Origin: Ottelia alismoides
Taxonomy: Eukaryota > Streptophyta > Magnoliopsida > Alismatales > Hydrocharitaceae
NCBI GenBank assembly: GCA_037367405.1
Contig: JAZKJV010000152.1
Location: 434,001 to 498,000 of the forward strand
DNA length: 64,000 nucleotides
Direction of reading: 5' to 3'
Position numbers and translations under genes: made by a program. Positions 1 through 11,165 of this stretch are shown here, one piece after another (position 1 is the stretch's first letter; each line of letters starts with the position of its first letter). The notes under the pieces were generated by a model. That model had not been told where the DNA came from. It saw only the letters and a program-made list of their open reading frames with translations, and made no database searches.

Positions 1-1099
1 CTTTTAATACTTGTTATTAAATAGTCCAGGAACCTTAGTTTATTTGCATATAGGTCCCTGAGTGCCCAGGTCACGCGCCTCGCGCGTGTTTTCTTGGAAA
101 ATTTGCACCGGACCCCCTGGAACTTCTACGAATTGCGTACAGGTCCCTGTGCACTATACCTTAGTTTTGATGTTTAATAAAATAGCAAATTAACTCCAAA
201 TTTAATGAAAATTAGATACATGGCTCCTGCCATGGTGTAAATTTTTTTATAATTTTTGGAGACATTTTGGTTTCATTTGATATTTTTAAAAATTCAAAAA
301 CACACTTTTTTGTTACTGTCTAACTTTAAAAATCACAAAAAATATTAAAATACCTCTAAAAATTACAAAAAATAGGGAGTGTTTATTTTATCTTGTTTGA
401 TTTTCTGACCAATTTTGGTCATTTTTCACTATATAAAACTCATAAAAATTATAAAACCCCTAAAAACCTATAAAAATTCTAATAATTAAAAGAAAAATCA
501 AAAAATAATAATTCAGGTGCCTAAATTTTCCTTGAATTTTCTTCTTTATAGGAAAATTACCTCCATGTGTTAATAGGGCCATTTTGCATTTTAAATTGTC
601 CCTTGACACCTAACTGGACAGTACCCTTTATTTTCTGTCTTGTTTGATTTTTATAAAATTCAATAAAAATCAGAAAATTACCAAAAATTAACCAAAAACA
701 GTAAAAACTATAAAAAACATAAAAATATTTTTATTTGAATTTTCGAGTGATTTTTGAGTAGATAAATAATTGTTTGAAGTTGCCATTTGTTTGCTTTTCT
801 TATTTTCTTCATTAATTAAAATTCAAATATATATATATAAATTAAAAATCCACCAAAAAGACCTTTGTTTTATTTTATTCCTTTTTAGACTACTTCGTAG
901 GCCGCAAAGGCCATCACGTGCTCCTTGTGTTCGACCCTGGTTGCTATACCAGGATAATATAATAGCGAGACCGCTACTTGAGCTTGTTTGATTTTACATT
1001 GTTTTGATTGTATGATTTCTTCTCGATTGACACCGCTTGGTGACTTGGGTCGCAACGACCCTTGATTACCTTTACCCGAGTCGCTTTGCGTGGTTATCA
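1..1099 (+). repeat. 3' part of a plus-strand Athila-like LTR
   Basis: The stretch is AT-rich and ends in a conserved block (about 889-1,099) that resembles the ends of the three LTRs at 51.7-51.95, 57.45-57.67 and 62.79-63.01 kb. Shared words include GACTACTTCGTAGGCCGCAA, GCTATACCAGG and AGCGAGACCGCTA. It ends in TTATCA at 1,099, where minus-strand protease-coding sequence resumes, so this is an element end inserted into the next feature. The left end is outside the window, so I cannot tell a solo LTR from an array or a full element. Confidence 0.75.
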
Positions 1100-1656
1100 A
1101 ATGCCAGAAGAAGGTTAATAGAAGAGTCGCTGTCTAATAGAGTACGATCAAACTGCTGCTCCTGAATCTCGCATCTAACGTAGGGAGCTCCTGCATCTGG
1201 TCTCTTGGCTGGCAGTTTGTTCTGAATGGTGCAGCAAGTGTCCTGGGTGAGCACATGGATCTGATCTCTGTGGTTCCTCCTCTTCCTGCGGACGGTAGTC
1301 TTCTCTTTCAAGTTCTTTTTGAAGAGGGGGATGTGCTCAAGTGCTTCCTGTAGAGTCAGCTGAATGTGGAATCTATCAATCATCTGATTGCTGAACTCTA
1401 CCTGCTGGGTCTTTTTAGGATTTTCTCTCTTGTTCCCCTTCGCCCGGCAGAGTGCTTCAGGGAAGGGGATAGTAGGGGCCTCCGCAGATGGAGGACTAGG
1501 AAGAGGTTCCTGCACCTGTGACGGAATAGAATCCTTACCATGATCATCATTCAACACATATGGATCTGAAATGTGAACAGAAGCCTTTCCTTTATTCATA
1601 TTTTTGTTCTTTTTCTTGTTACCACAGCCCAAAGATTCAAAAGGTGGTAACACCAC
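1100..1656 (-). pseudogene. Athila-type aspartic protease region, truncated
   Basis: The frame contains NKLPAKRPDAG followed about 30 residues later by LLDSDSSINLL. This is the layout of Athila proteases, where a short basic linker and KLPPK-like motif precede the active-site D-x-x-SIN. Here the active-site stretch reads DSDSSIN, so the aspartate context is altered. Sequence after SINLLLAF is lost because the plus-strand LTR begins there, and the apparent last eight residues of the frame come from that LTR. The link to the upstream gag linker requires a frame change near 1.65 kb. Retroviral-type protease would cut the Gag-Pol polyprotein; this copy cannot. Confidence 0.75.
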
Positions 1657-3030
1657 AGAAGGAAGTTAATAGAAGTGGTGGCTTCAGCACCACCAACGGC
1701 ATCTGACTTCATGGCATCGACACCGCGCTCTGGTTCTGCATCAAAAATGGTGGTTTCAGCACCACCATCTGCATCAGGTATCACAACGGCCTCAGTACTG
1801 TCGTCTGGATCTCCATCATCGGTGGCCTAAGCACCACCGTCTTCAACATCATCATTAGCGACATCAACACCACTACCCTGCTCATCTGGCGCTCCTGATT
1901 CGGCTTGTGGATGTCGCTCAGATGAGGCACCGCCGGCTGACATCCTACCGCTCCTAGTGGTCACAAAATCAGCATCATACAAAGAAGAAGACGTGTCACT
2001 CAAATAATCACTAGGAGAGGTATCCTCTGTGAACTGTACTTGCTCAGACTTCCTCTTCAGATTGTTTGGTTTCGGTTCAATCTGAGCTGGTATGGCGGCT
2101 TTGCCTTTGATTAAATCCCTCACCTCCTGCCGGAACTCATCCATATCCCGCCGATAGGATTCTTGATGTTTAGAGAGCAATCGGGCGAGGTCATCTAATG
2201 CTGGGTTCTTGAAGGCAGGTGCCTGAGAACCGGATGTATTCCCCTGCTGGAAATGAGGCTATTGCTGCTGCTGGTGAGGATAATGCTGGGGAGGATGGGA
2301 GTATGACTGCTAAGGCTAATGGCGCTGCCTCCACTTTTGGTTGTGATAGGTGGGACGAGGACCATGCTGGTACTGCTGTTGGGCATACTGGGGCTGCTAC
2401 TGTTGCTGGTTGTTCTACTTTCCTTGAGCGGGAGACTACTGTTGGGATGAGGAACCACCATTGCCCCAACGGAATCCGGGGTGATCGCGACGAATCCCGG
2501 GCTGCGGGTACCGGTCGTACCAAATCCCATTGACTTCCATCAATGGTTCCTGCTCGAAGGATGGTAGAGATAGAACTGCCAATGGCTGATCCGACTGATA
2601 GACAACCATCTGAGTGTCCTGAGATGGTGGTGGCAGTGATGGGTAATACTGTAGCTGCTGGACCGGCTCTGCCTGAATGTGGTTGACCTGGCGGTACGAG
2701 GCAGAGGGCTGGGTTGAGCTGCTACTGCTGAGATCATCTCGTGACTTGGGAGGCTACAGAGTAGACGTTTGTGCCTCCTGAATGCAAAGAATCTACGTCT
2801 TCAGGTCACTCATGGTCTTGGTAATCTGGTCCATCTGGGCCAGTCCTTACATCTGCTTTTTTCTCGAGGATCTCGAGGCGGTCCAACTTCTCACTAATGA
2901 TGCCCATGTCAGTTGCGGCTGATTCGGCTTGGGCTGCAGCTGCCGATGGAGTGTGGGGACCGGCATCTATGCGGGCGATCCTCTGAAATGATCATGCTCC
3001 TTGGGGAGGTTTCTGCTGCGTGTAGACGCA
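1657..3030 (-). pseudogene. Athila gag C-terminal linker: Q-rich stretch, basic region and acidic repeats
   Basis: One minus-strand frame from about 2,860 to 1,600 reads continuously through a Q/P-rich stretch, then LARLLSKHQESYRRDMDEFR (likely helical) and an acidic tail with repeated DGGAE/VGGAEATT motifs. It is interrupted only by TAG codons, at least eight between about 2,800 and 1,824, mostly where neighbouring codons are CAG. No TAA or TGA is seen in this frame over that stretch. Upstream, near 2,860, a short frame shift separates it from the capsid part. The segment corresponds to the disordered region between capsid and protease in Athila Gag. It is non-functional because of the stops. 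Confidence 0.7.
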
Positions 3031-3033
3031 GGC

Positions 3034-4154
3034 TTAGGCCATGACTGTTGAGTTCTCTGCCATCCCTTCATAGATGGCCCAAACGTCGTCTTCACCTTTG
3101 GAAAAATAGGACCCACCACAAGAGGCATTTACAAGCCCCTGCAGCTCTGGTGTCAGCCTATAAAAGAAACTTTGAACCAGATTGGGCTTGGATATATCAT
3201 GATGCGGACATCGGTCAATGAGCTCTCTAAAGCGATCCCACGCTTCATGGAATTGTTCATTCGAGATCATTGTGAAATTGCTGATCATAGCTCACGCTAC
3301 GTTCGTCCGTCCTAGAGGGTAATACTTCTTCAAGTATGCGGTCCGGAGTTGTGCCCAAGTATCGACGAAGCTCCCCAAATGTTTCAGCCAGTAAGCGGCT
3401 CTATCAACCAAAGAGAATGGGAAGGCTATCATCTTGATGGTGTCCTTAGTCATCAGCCTGTCATGAATGGTACTGCAGATCATTTCAAATTCTTGTAAGT
3501 GGAGGTGTGGCTCTTCGGTCGGTAGCCCATGGAATTTAGGCAGAAGCTGAATAGTGTGGGGCCGAAGCTCGAAATCTCCATGGATGGGAGGGAGTTGGAT
3601 CCACCGATGAGTGAGGGAGGCTGCTGGATTGTGCAATTCTCTCATGATGGTCTGTGGCAGCCTCTCCTGATTTGGTTCTCCTCCCTCTTCTTCTACTGGT
3701 ATATCACCTCCACCTCCACCGCCCCAGGTCTTTTTTCTCGCATCTGCGCGATCTCTCTCATGAGGTCACCCATGAATGCTCCCTGGTCTCGGATCTGCCT
3801 CTGCATAGTCTCCAGGGATGCTAGAAGTGAATTGTTGATGGCGGCTTGATCATATAAGAATGGAGGGTGCTCATGCTCATCTGGGTGTTCTCCTTGGTCT
3901 GCCATTTCTGGATTCTCTGAAAATGCAAAATGACCCATCTCAGGTGCCGTCAAATGATCTGAGCTATGTGATGCACTAAATTCTGAAACTCTTGGACTGA
4001 TGGAAGGAGAAGGGTGGTCGAGGGGGAACAGGGTGGAAGTGAACTCAGGCTCGGAGAGCAGGTCTGGACTCTCCGAGATTGTCCTAGATGAATAGGGAGG
4101 AGTGCTGGATAGCGGTGCCAACAAAGTCGGCCTACGAGACCTCCTTCCCATCAT
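3034..4154 (-). pseudogene. Athila-type Gag capsid region (Retrotrans_gag), broken
   Basis: The start is probably the ATG pair at 4,154 (MMGRRSRRP). The upstream part of the open frame is leader. An S/P-rich N-terminal part is followed by FHGLPTEEPHLHLQEFE, then AFPFSLVDRAAYWLKHL, then FHEAWDRFRELIDRCPHH and a TPELQ...GG segment, the usual order of the Ty3/gypsy capsid domain. Gag forms the particle around the RNA. There is a frameshift near 3,725 inside a G-rich GGTGGA repeat and an in-frame TGA at 3,289-3,291, so no intact Gag can be made. Confidence 0.8.
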
Positions 4155-5904
4155 CGTGATTATTGCGAAGAGTAAGGCTGAGAAATGAAGAAAAAGAAGA
4201 GGGCAAAATTGTGCACAAGTGTGCAGTATTTTTGATCTTGACCTAAATACGACTAGCAATCAAACACAAAGCAAAGGGATTCACCAACTCAACACATGAA
4301 GCCGTGAGGGTTCGGCTTTTATCTTTGTAGTTTTTATATTAAATTCAGGAAGTTATCTTTTAACGAGTCCTTAGAGCGCTATGCCTATAGAAGAGAGAAC
4401 ACTGCCAGAAAAGTATTCCCGTACTTGTCCTCCTCCTGTGTAACCTGTAGCTTGCGCTTTTTGAGGTCCTTGTAACCCTTCCTGGATCCCTACTCAACGA
4501 AAGAAAAGAGGGAGGAAGCCGGTAGGCGAAACCGATACTTCGGATCTTGCTCGCAACGGAATCACCTGTGAGCATGCAAGACCCTACTCGGACGCAGATG
4601 GTGAGACAGACACGTCCATGAAGGCGTGGCCTATGCTAGGTACTTCGGACAAGGTCGATGCTCAACACAATAGTGAGTCATCAATGGCGACCAAGCCCTA
4701 CTCGTCTATGTACGATAATAGCGCCAATACTTCGGAAATCCATGCGATACACAAGGCAGCCATAAGCGGGGTTTTTGGCTCTAATCCTTACGAAGCACTC
4801 TGCTCACTTGGAAGGAGACCTTCTCAAAAAACCTGAATACAAGTGAGGGTGTTACTCTCTCCAAGCAATGAATCCAATTACCAATTTTATTTAGGTCAAA
4901 TTTTCTTAGCAGTCCCTTTTTTAATTTTTTTGGTGTTATCACTTCTTTTGAGTCAATTCAAACAAGCGCCTAACGATTTTTGTATTTTCTTGATTCCTAC
5001 TTGATCCAAAAACAGAGGGAGAAAAGAGTCAGAAAAACCATACAAGTCGGCACCAAGATGGAAATCTCACCTTTGTGCCTATATGATGAATGCAAATATA
5101 GAAAGACTTACAGTGCCTCCAGCTCTCTTCATGCGGGATGTAAAGCAGAAATTTTTAAACCTAATCTAAATGCCGATATGCACACGGAAATCTTCCTAAG
5201 CAGGTAATTGCTAATGTGAAGAACCACAAGTTGTTCACCAATCCCCAATCCTAGAGTCCGGTCTAGGCTCACCCCTCCTCCTCTCGACACATCGAGTCCA
5301 AGAGAAGCGCTTGGCGGGATGAGCTCGCGGCGTGGCGGATCGAAAATGATGAGTCAATTGTTTAATTAAATTAAGTCCAAATACGCACTATAGGTACTTG
5401 CGATGGTTATTAGGGTGTTTGGACCTAATCAAAAAATCGATCAAGCAATGCCTAAAATCTAAGGGCTCAATCCACAAAAGAAAGGAAAATGAAATCAAAA
5501 CCGAAAAATGACAGCGGGAAACTCGATGAAATCTGCAGTGAGCCCCCAGGTGCACAAACACCTGGAAATTAGGCCCGAGTGTCCTGAGTGTCCAAGGTAC
5601 CTGTATTATTACAAATTATCAAGTCTCTCTCTCACAAAAATAAAAACTAGCTAACACACACACTCTCTCTCTCACTCCTCCTGCTCTCTCCTTTCGGCTT
5701 AGGCTAGAAAGGCTGACTCTGCTTCCCAAGGCTGCACCGAATCACCTAGGCGATCCTTCTCGATCTGCGGTCCCTCGCAAGAAGACAAGAAATGAGATGG
5801 TCAGAAAGCTCACAGATAAATATCAAAAACAAGAGAGACAAAGCAAGCAATGATGTAAATAAGCAATCACAATCAATCAAAAATGTACTCTATATGTTGT
5901 TGCT
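4155..5904 (-). other. Athila leader between PBS and gag
   Basis: This is about 1.75 kb of non-coding leader on the minus strand. It includes a CA/CT microsatellite at about 5,655-5,695. The part at 4,860-4,960 matches the leader of the second Athila element at about 48,090-48,218 (shared TTAGCAGTCCC and GTTATCAC words), showing that the two minus-strand elements belong to one family. I see no supported coding region here; the short open frames are not conserved features. Confidence 0.6.
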
Positions 5905-5921
5905 CCCTGGCAACGACGCCA
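5905..5921 (-). other. Primer binding site, tRNA-Asp type
   Basis: On the minus strand the 17 bases read TGGCGTCGTTGCCAGGG. This matches the complement of the 3' end of plant tRNA-Asp (TGGCGCCGTTGCCGGGG) with two mismatches. It lies two bases after the LTR end (…AATCA on the minus strand), which fixes the LTR boundary and the orientation. Athila elements are known to use tRNA-Asp; the two mismatches fit an old copy. Confidence 0.88.
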
Positions 5922-5923
5922 TT

Positions 5924-8900
5924 TGATTTACCCAAAATTCCAACGGTCATGTATTCCACACAAGGCGGGAACACAAAAGTCGCTGCAGTGACCGCTAAGA
6001 AATCCGAATTTAATCAACAATGAACCCACAATATAAATATTAAGTAATGAAAAATAGATGTGGAGTCAAATTTATTTTTAACTCTACATAAAAGATGTAT
6101 AGATGCAAGTATGTAGAGAGTTCGAACACATGAAGCAAGGTAGGATAGATCAACAATTGTGCAAAAAGTGATGTGATTAGTTGTCTACAATATGCCAATG
6201 TTTTTGTGGGTTTTTATTTTTTTTAATTTTTTAATTTAATTTTTATTTTTTTGTATTTTGATTTTTTTGTGTATTTTCTTTTTATATTTTATATTTTTTT
6301 TCTTTTTCAATATTAGAATATATATATAATATAAGAAAAGAAGGGATAGGGTATTTATAAAAATAGGAGAAAATGCTCAAAAATCAGAAGATAAATTGTT
6401 TTTGGTCTTCTTATATTTTTCTACTATTTTTGTGATTTTTGGGGATTTTTTAGAATATTTTTGGTATTTTTAAAAGCTAAAATACAAGAAAATAGTGAAT
6501 ATCAATGCTGGCCGAAATTAAAATGGGAATGAAAAATAGCAAACAGTAACAAAATTTTCCCAAATTAATTTTAAAATAAAGACAATAAAATGGGGAACCT
6601 ATATGACCTGAGTTTATATTTTTTGGATTTTTCTGTGATTTTTTAGATTTTCTAAAGATTTTATGGGTTTTCTAATTTTTAGGGTTTTTGTTTTGAAAAT
6701 TTTAGTGATTTTTGGACTACACTAGAAGATACTAAAATATACCTTAGATAATTTTTTGGTATTTTTCAAGGTTTTTTGATATTTTTTGGTATTTCCTAAT
6801 GCAAACAGCAGCTAAAATGCAGGTTTTTGATTTTTAATAAATATTAAAATGCAATAAAAATGCAATACAAAAATATGGCATGAACAAGCAAGCACACAGG
6901 AGCTTAAGTTAATTTTTTTGGAGTTTTACGAGTTCAAATGATGCACTAAACAAATAGGGAAAGCATGTAAAAATACAATGCCTAGCAGGGGTATAAGTGT
7001 AAATAAACAAACAAGCAGGGGCCTAAGTGCAATTTTCACACAAAATTTGATATAGAATAAGCAATTTAATGGACCACACACAAATACCAACATCCGCAAG
7101 GGCACCCTTGCAAAAACACCAAACGCACATGCGCAAGCACGCACGCCTGGCAGGGGCAAATATGTAGTTAAAAAAACACGAGGGCCTCTTTGCAAATTAC
7201 ACAAAAGTATTACACTAGATCTGGATTTTCTTGGACTAAAATGAAATAAAACAACCCTTGAGGGGTCCCTTGCAAAAAGCCCTCACCTCACGTGTACTGG
7301 TCACGTGAGGTGACGTGGAGAGGGACCAGAATGCAATATTACAAACTTGCGGGGGTTCACATGAAAATAATCCAAAAATAAATAAAGGCAGATGAATGTT
7401 TAAGTATTCTTTATTAAATACAAAAAGGGATCGGGTGCAGTTGCAAAATACCCAATCCAGTGGTTGATCGGACGTCGGATGATTTTCGACTTGCCACGTG
7501 TCGTGCTAGCGACACCCGATGTCGGTTCGAAACGCACGGCCGCGATTAGATGGATCGTCGATGATCGGGCAGCCCTGGTGTGTTTGATCGGACGACTCCT
7601 GCTATGCCTGGGGGTCCTTGATGATCCGACGGCGGAGACACGCGTTGGATGAACAGGGAAGAAGGTCCGCCGTGGCGACCTTCCTCCGGTGATTGCGCTC
7701 CTCTCCGGCAGTCCTAAGTGCTCCAAAATGGTCCCCGAAGTTCCTGCGAGGTTCCTCTCCACGCCTGGGGCTTCAAAACATGACGGCAGGCACCAGGGTT
7801 CCTTCGCGACGTCGGAGAAGGAGAAGGGGCCCAAGTACCTCCGGTGAGGTCAAAATCGCCTCCAGGTGCTCTTCATGCTCCACGAACCTGCAAGAAAAGA
7901 ATGAAGGCATCGAGGGCAAACTACCCCGACCCCGCGAGGAGGTGGAAACGGTGGCGGAAGGCTCGTATGAGGTGGCCGGAGGTAGCTCCAGCGAGAAGAT
8001 CGATTGGGCAAATCGATTAGAGGAAATCGATGATAAAGATGGCTGGAGGCACCTAAGACTACAGTGAATAAAAAAGGCAAAGAAAACTATGGAAATAAAC
8101 ACCTCAAAGGGGGGGTACCCGAGGTTGAAAATAGCTCAACGGCGGAGCTCGCCGGATGTGCTGGAACGCGCCCAAATCCTCGTCGATCCGTCGCCTTGAA
8201 GGAGGCAATCTGGAGCTGTCACCTCCAGGTAGCCCAAGCGAGCCAAAGGGGGACGAAGGATAAAAAATGGGGTTCAAATTTGAATCGAAAATCAAGGTTG
8301 GGTTATGTAGGGTTGACGGCCAGGTGGGAAAGACCGAGGCGTATCGAGCGAATCTTTGATCCATGGCCCGAGGATATTCATTGGCGTGAATCATGGATAT
8401 ATGAGCAACAAAAGTCAAGCAGGAGCTATCGTGGAAGGGTGAAAGATCAGGTCTTGAAAAATCGTCAAAGATGACGAAAATCGAGGCTTCTGACACAGCC
8501 CAGAGGGAAGGTCAGACTGTTGACCTTGGTCAACAGTCCAGACCACCTGGTTGGTCCACGTGGACCAACTAGGAAAACTCTCTGAAAAATTATTAAAAAA
8601 ATAGTTTAAAAATAGCAAATGATTTATTTAATTTTAGGTTATTAAATAAAAAATGTTTATAATTTTATAAAGTATTTTATAGTGATTTTTATTTATTTTT
8701 ATGAGGTATATTTTTACAAGTTGCTTTTTATAGCCTATATAGGTATATTACCTGTATATTTATTATTTTTATTTTTATTTAATATTTTTAATTTCTTTAA
8801 TTATGTTTATTATTTTATGAAATTATAATATACTTTTATACACGTAATTATATTTTTATTTTATTTTTTTGATGTATTTGGTATATTTAATAAAATATAA

Positions 8901-9728
8901 GGATGTATTATATAGGTATATTTGTAGGTATAATACCTATGTATTTTATATACATGTATTTTATTTTGAGTTTTATTTAGGTTTTTATTCTGATTTTATT
9001 GTACATAATTATTATAAATAATATTTACAAAATTATAAAAATAAAAAATTGTAAAAATAATGAATAAATAATAAATTGAATATTTTAATCTGTGCAAGTA
9101 TACAATGAGGGTCCAAAACTCAACTTTCAAACCGTAGCTCCGCTAAATGCGAAACCACCTCCATTAAATAACTTATTTTAAATTATATACAATTAAAGGT
9201 GAGTTTGATGCATTTACAGTTTTTATTTGCGATATACGGGTCTGGGAAGTTGGGATTCTGGAATTTATTCAGACCATAACTTTTTATCTGTACATTATTT
9301 TTGAGTGAAATAAATTTTGTATTTTTGTTTATTTAATTATCTACAACTTTCATGTACAAAATTTCTTTATTTGAAGTATAAAAAGTGGAACTAAAAATAG
9401 GTCCCAAAATGAATAAAGAATAAATTAAAAAGAATAGGTATTTCTACTGTATTTTGACCCTTATCTCCCCCTACTTTATTCCTTGTCGACCTATTCATCA
9501 AGATGCCTAGGTCTCGGGGTCTCGGGTCATAAAATATTCACAATATTTTATTCTTTTTCTTTTCTTTTATTTATTCTATAATTTTGGCTTTAATTACGGT
9601 ATTTTATGCACTATTTACATGCACATGCAAGAATGCTAAAATGCAGGAATTAGTTGTATTTACACGCATTTGCTAGGATTTTTGAGGCCAAAATGATAGA
9701 ATAAAGATGATGAAATGTGGATTCATCA
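5924..9728 (-). repeat. 5' LTR of the first minus-strand Athila element
   Basis: The LTR is 3,805 bp. On the minus strand it starts TGATGAATCC (9,728) and ends GTAAATCA (5,924), next to the PBS. The first ~1.1 kb (9,728-8,600) is AT-rich. A GC-rich block follows at 8,560-7,440, the likely promoter and transcribed part, with open frames in several frames that I do not regard as genes. An AATAAA lies on the minus strand at 7,415-7,410. The U3 start resembles 43,056-42,400 of the second element. The sequence after 9,728 is CCCAA; the matching target copy is outside the window. Confidence 0.8.
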
Positions 9729-9814
9729 CCCAACAAGTTGTCAGGGTCAGTTTTCTTCAATACAGTCTCCCTTCTTATCGATCCGACTATTCAAACTAGT
9801 ACGCTTGTTCTTAT

Positions 9815-10023
9815 ATGCTACAATAATAAATTTGCAACCTAACTTGCATCATATTCTTCATGAAAGAATGAAGCATATTGAGATCGGCAATCATACATGT
9901 CATAACATTGTTACATAAGGGAAAATTACTACCTTTACGTCTCTTTAGCCGCTAATCACATATATAAAAAGCATTTTTCCAAGAAGCATCATTGCTTTAT
10001 ATGTGATAATAAGCTAGGCATAA
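9815..10023 (+). pseudogene. Ty1/copia RNase H C-terminal remnant
   Basis: The translation contains LHERMKHIEIGNH, which matches the copia RNase H motif F-H-E-R-T-K-H-I-E-I-D-C-H. About 100 bases later HCFICDNKLGI resembles the usual polyprotein end (…LLSKLGI). It lies just outside the Athila LTR, so the LTR may have inserted into an older copia element. The fragment has stop codons and no partner domains in frame. It cannot belong to the same copy as the integrase-RT fragment at 11.2 kb, because the order is reversed. Confidence 0.6.
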
Positions 10024-10037
10024 TATTTTAAAAATAA

Positions 10038-10296
10038 GGTTTTTACACTTGCGCCCCTTCGAGATTCTGCAATTACAGTTATACTCATACCTTATTTTGC
10101 AATAACACTTTTACCCTTGTATTCTTACAGAGTGCTCACCACGAATCTTTCATTAAGGTAAAATAGGGGCATGAATAAAAACAAAAGGGCAATATTATGT
10201 ATTTTGTAAGAATACAATAACATAAGTGTTATTGCAGAAAAGACAGGAGCATAACTGAAATTGCAGCATTTTGAAGGAGCACGAGTTAAGAAAACC
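10038..10296 (+). mobile_element. Foldback MITE, copy A
   Basis: This is a ~259 bp near-palindrome. The left arm GGTTTTTACACTTGCGCCCC then GATTCTGCAATTACAGTTAT pairs with the right arm CATAACTGAAATTGCAGC then GGAGCACGAGTTAAGAAAACC. The middle holds inverted copies of ATTCTTACA/TGTAAGAAT. At least five related copies are in the window. There is no coding capacity. I could not settle the target duplication. Confidence 0.65.
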
Positions 10297-10925
10297 TACA
10301 AAATTCATGAGACATTAATGGGAAAATCCACATTTTTATAAAAAAATTCAAATGGCATTGTCTTGTTAAATCCAAGTTGCCATCAAAAAAACTTACATCA
10401 TTTGATTATGAAAACAACGAATAAAAATTCCAAAATAATCCAAGACCTTAAGTCATAGCCAACAATCCCTAATCCCCCACATGATAGGGACCCATTTGAT
10501 GTGCCAAGGCGGCTGAACCACTTAAGATCAGTTAAATCGGTTAGGTGGGTCCAATCGAATCCTTGTGGTCTTTGTAGTGGACATGGACCTACTTCCCTTG
10601 TAAACAAATATAATATAGGATGTTTATTTATACCCCAAATGCTTACGTGCACTCAGAGGGACCCTTTGCCCTTTCCCATACCCTTTTCCTTTCTTTAAAT
10701 TAAAGGCTCTCAAAGCCCTCTTCTCCTTCATAAGAAAAGTCCATGTGGGTTTTAGCCTAATAATACCCAATTGATGTGTGTTGTGTTGAAGCAATTGGGA
10801 TGTTGGGGGCCTTCTTTTAAGGCAAAAAGTGGCACTATGGAGAGAGTTGGGGGTCATGATTATTGGATTCATTAAGTTGTAGTGGATGCACCCCTAATTT
10901 GGGTTTAAAAATAACTTATAATTTT
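10297..10925. other. No gene recognised
   Basis: The stretch is unremarkable. A TATA-like TTATTTATAC lies at about 10,625-10,634 and could belong to an old LTR, but I find no boundaries. The open frames here (65-84 codons) show no domain or conservation signal. Confidence 0.4.
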
Positions 10926-11165
10926 GGGTTTTTTTACAGTTGTATCCCTCCATATTCTACAATTACAGTTATGCGCATACCTTTTTTGCAATAACGTGTG
11001 TGCCTTTTTATTCTAACAAAATTCATGATATTGTCTGTCTGTTATTATACGTATGCACTGTATTACAATGATAAAAGGGCAATACTGTGAATTTTGGAAG
11101 AATATAATGACATAAGTGTATTGCAAAAAGGTAAGGGCATAACTGTAATTACAAAATCTCAAAAG
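10926..11165 (+). mobile_element. Foldback MITE, copy B
   Basis: It has the same palindromic arms as copy A: TTTACAGTTGTATCCCTCC…ATTACAGTTATGC on the left and GCATAACTGTAATTACAAAA on the right. Its right end abuts the copia fragment, so it marks that junction. Confidence 0.65.

Larger units (their letters stand above)
1100..5923 (-). mobile_element. Athila-type Ty3/gypsy retrotransposon, internal region (gag-pro part)
   Basis: On the minus strand the order is PBS (5,921-5,905), long leader, gag, gag linker and protease, where the element is cut by the LTR ending at 1,099. The order, the tRNA-Asp PBS and the capsid motifs fit the Athila lineage. Reverse transcriptase, RNase H, integrase and the 3' LTR are not in the window. 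Reading frames are broken by several frameshifts and many stop codons, so the copy is dead. Confidence 0.85.

Noticed and set aside
1072..1099. Last eight codons of the protease frame in the first Athila element
   Set aside because: They are encoded by the inserted plus-strand LTR end, not by the element.
7400..8618. Frames of 60-144 codons in the 5' LTR of the first Athila element
   Set aside because: They lie in the GC-rich transcribed part of an LTR, overlap on both strands, and have no relative at the matching place in the second element.
10600..10760. Possible copia LTR promoter (TTATTTATAC)
   Set aside because: No TG…CA ends, repeat partner or target duplication could be found.
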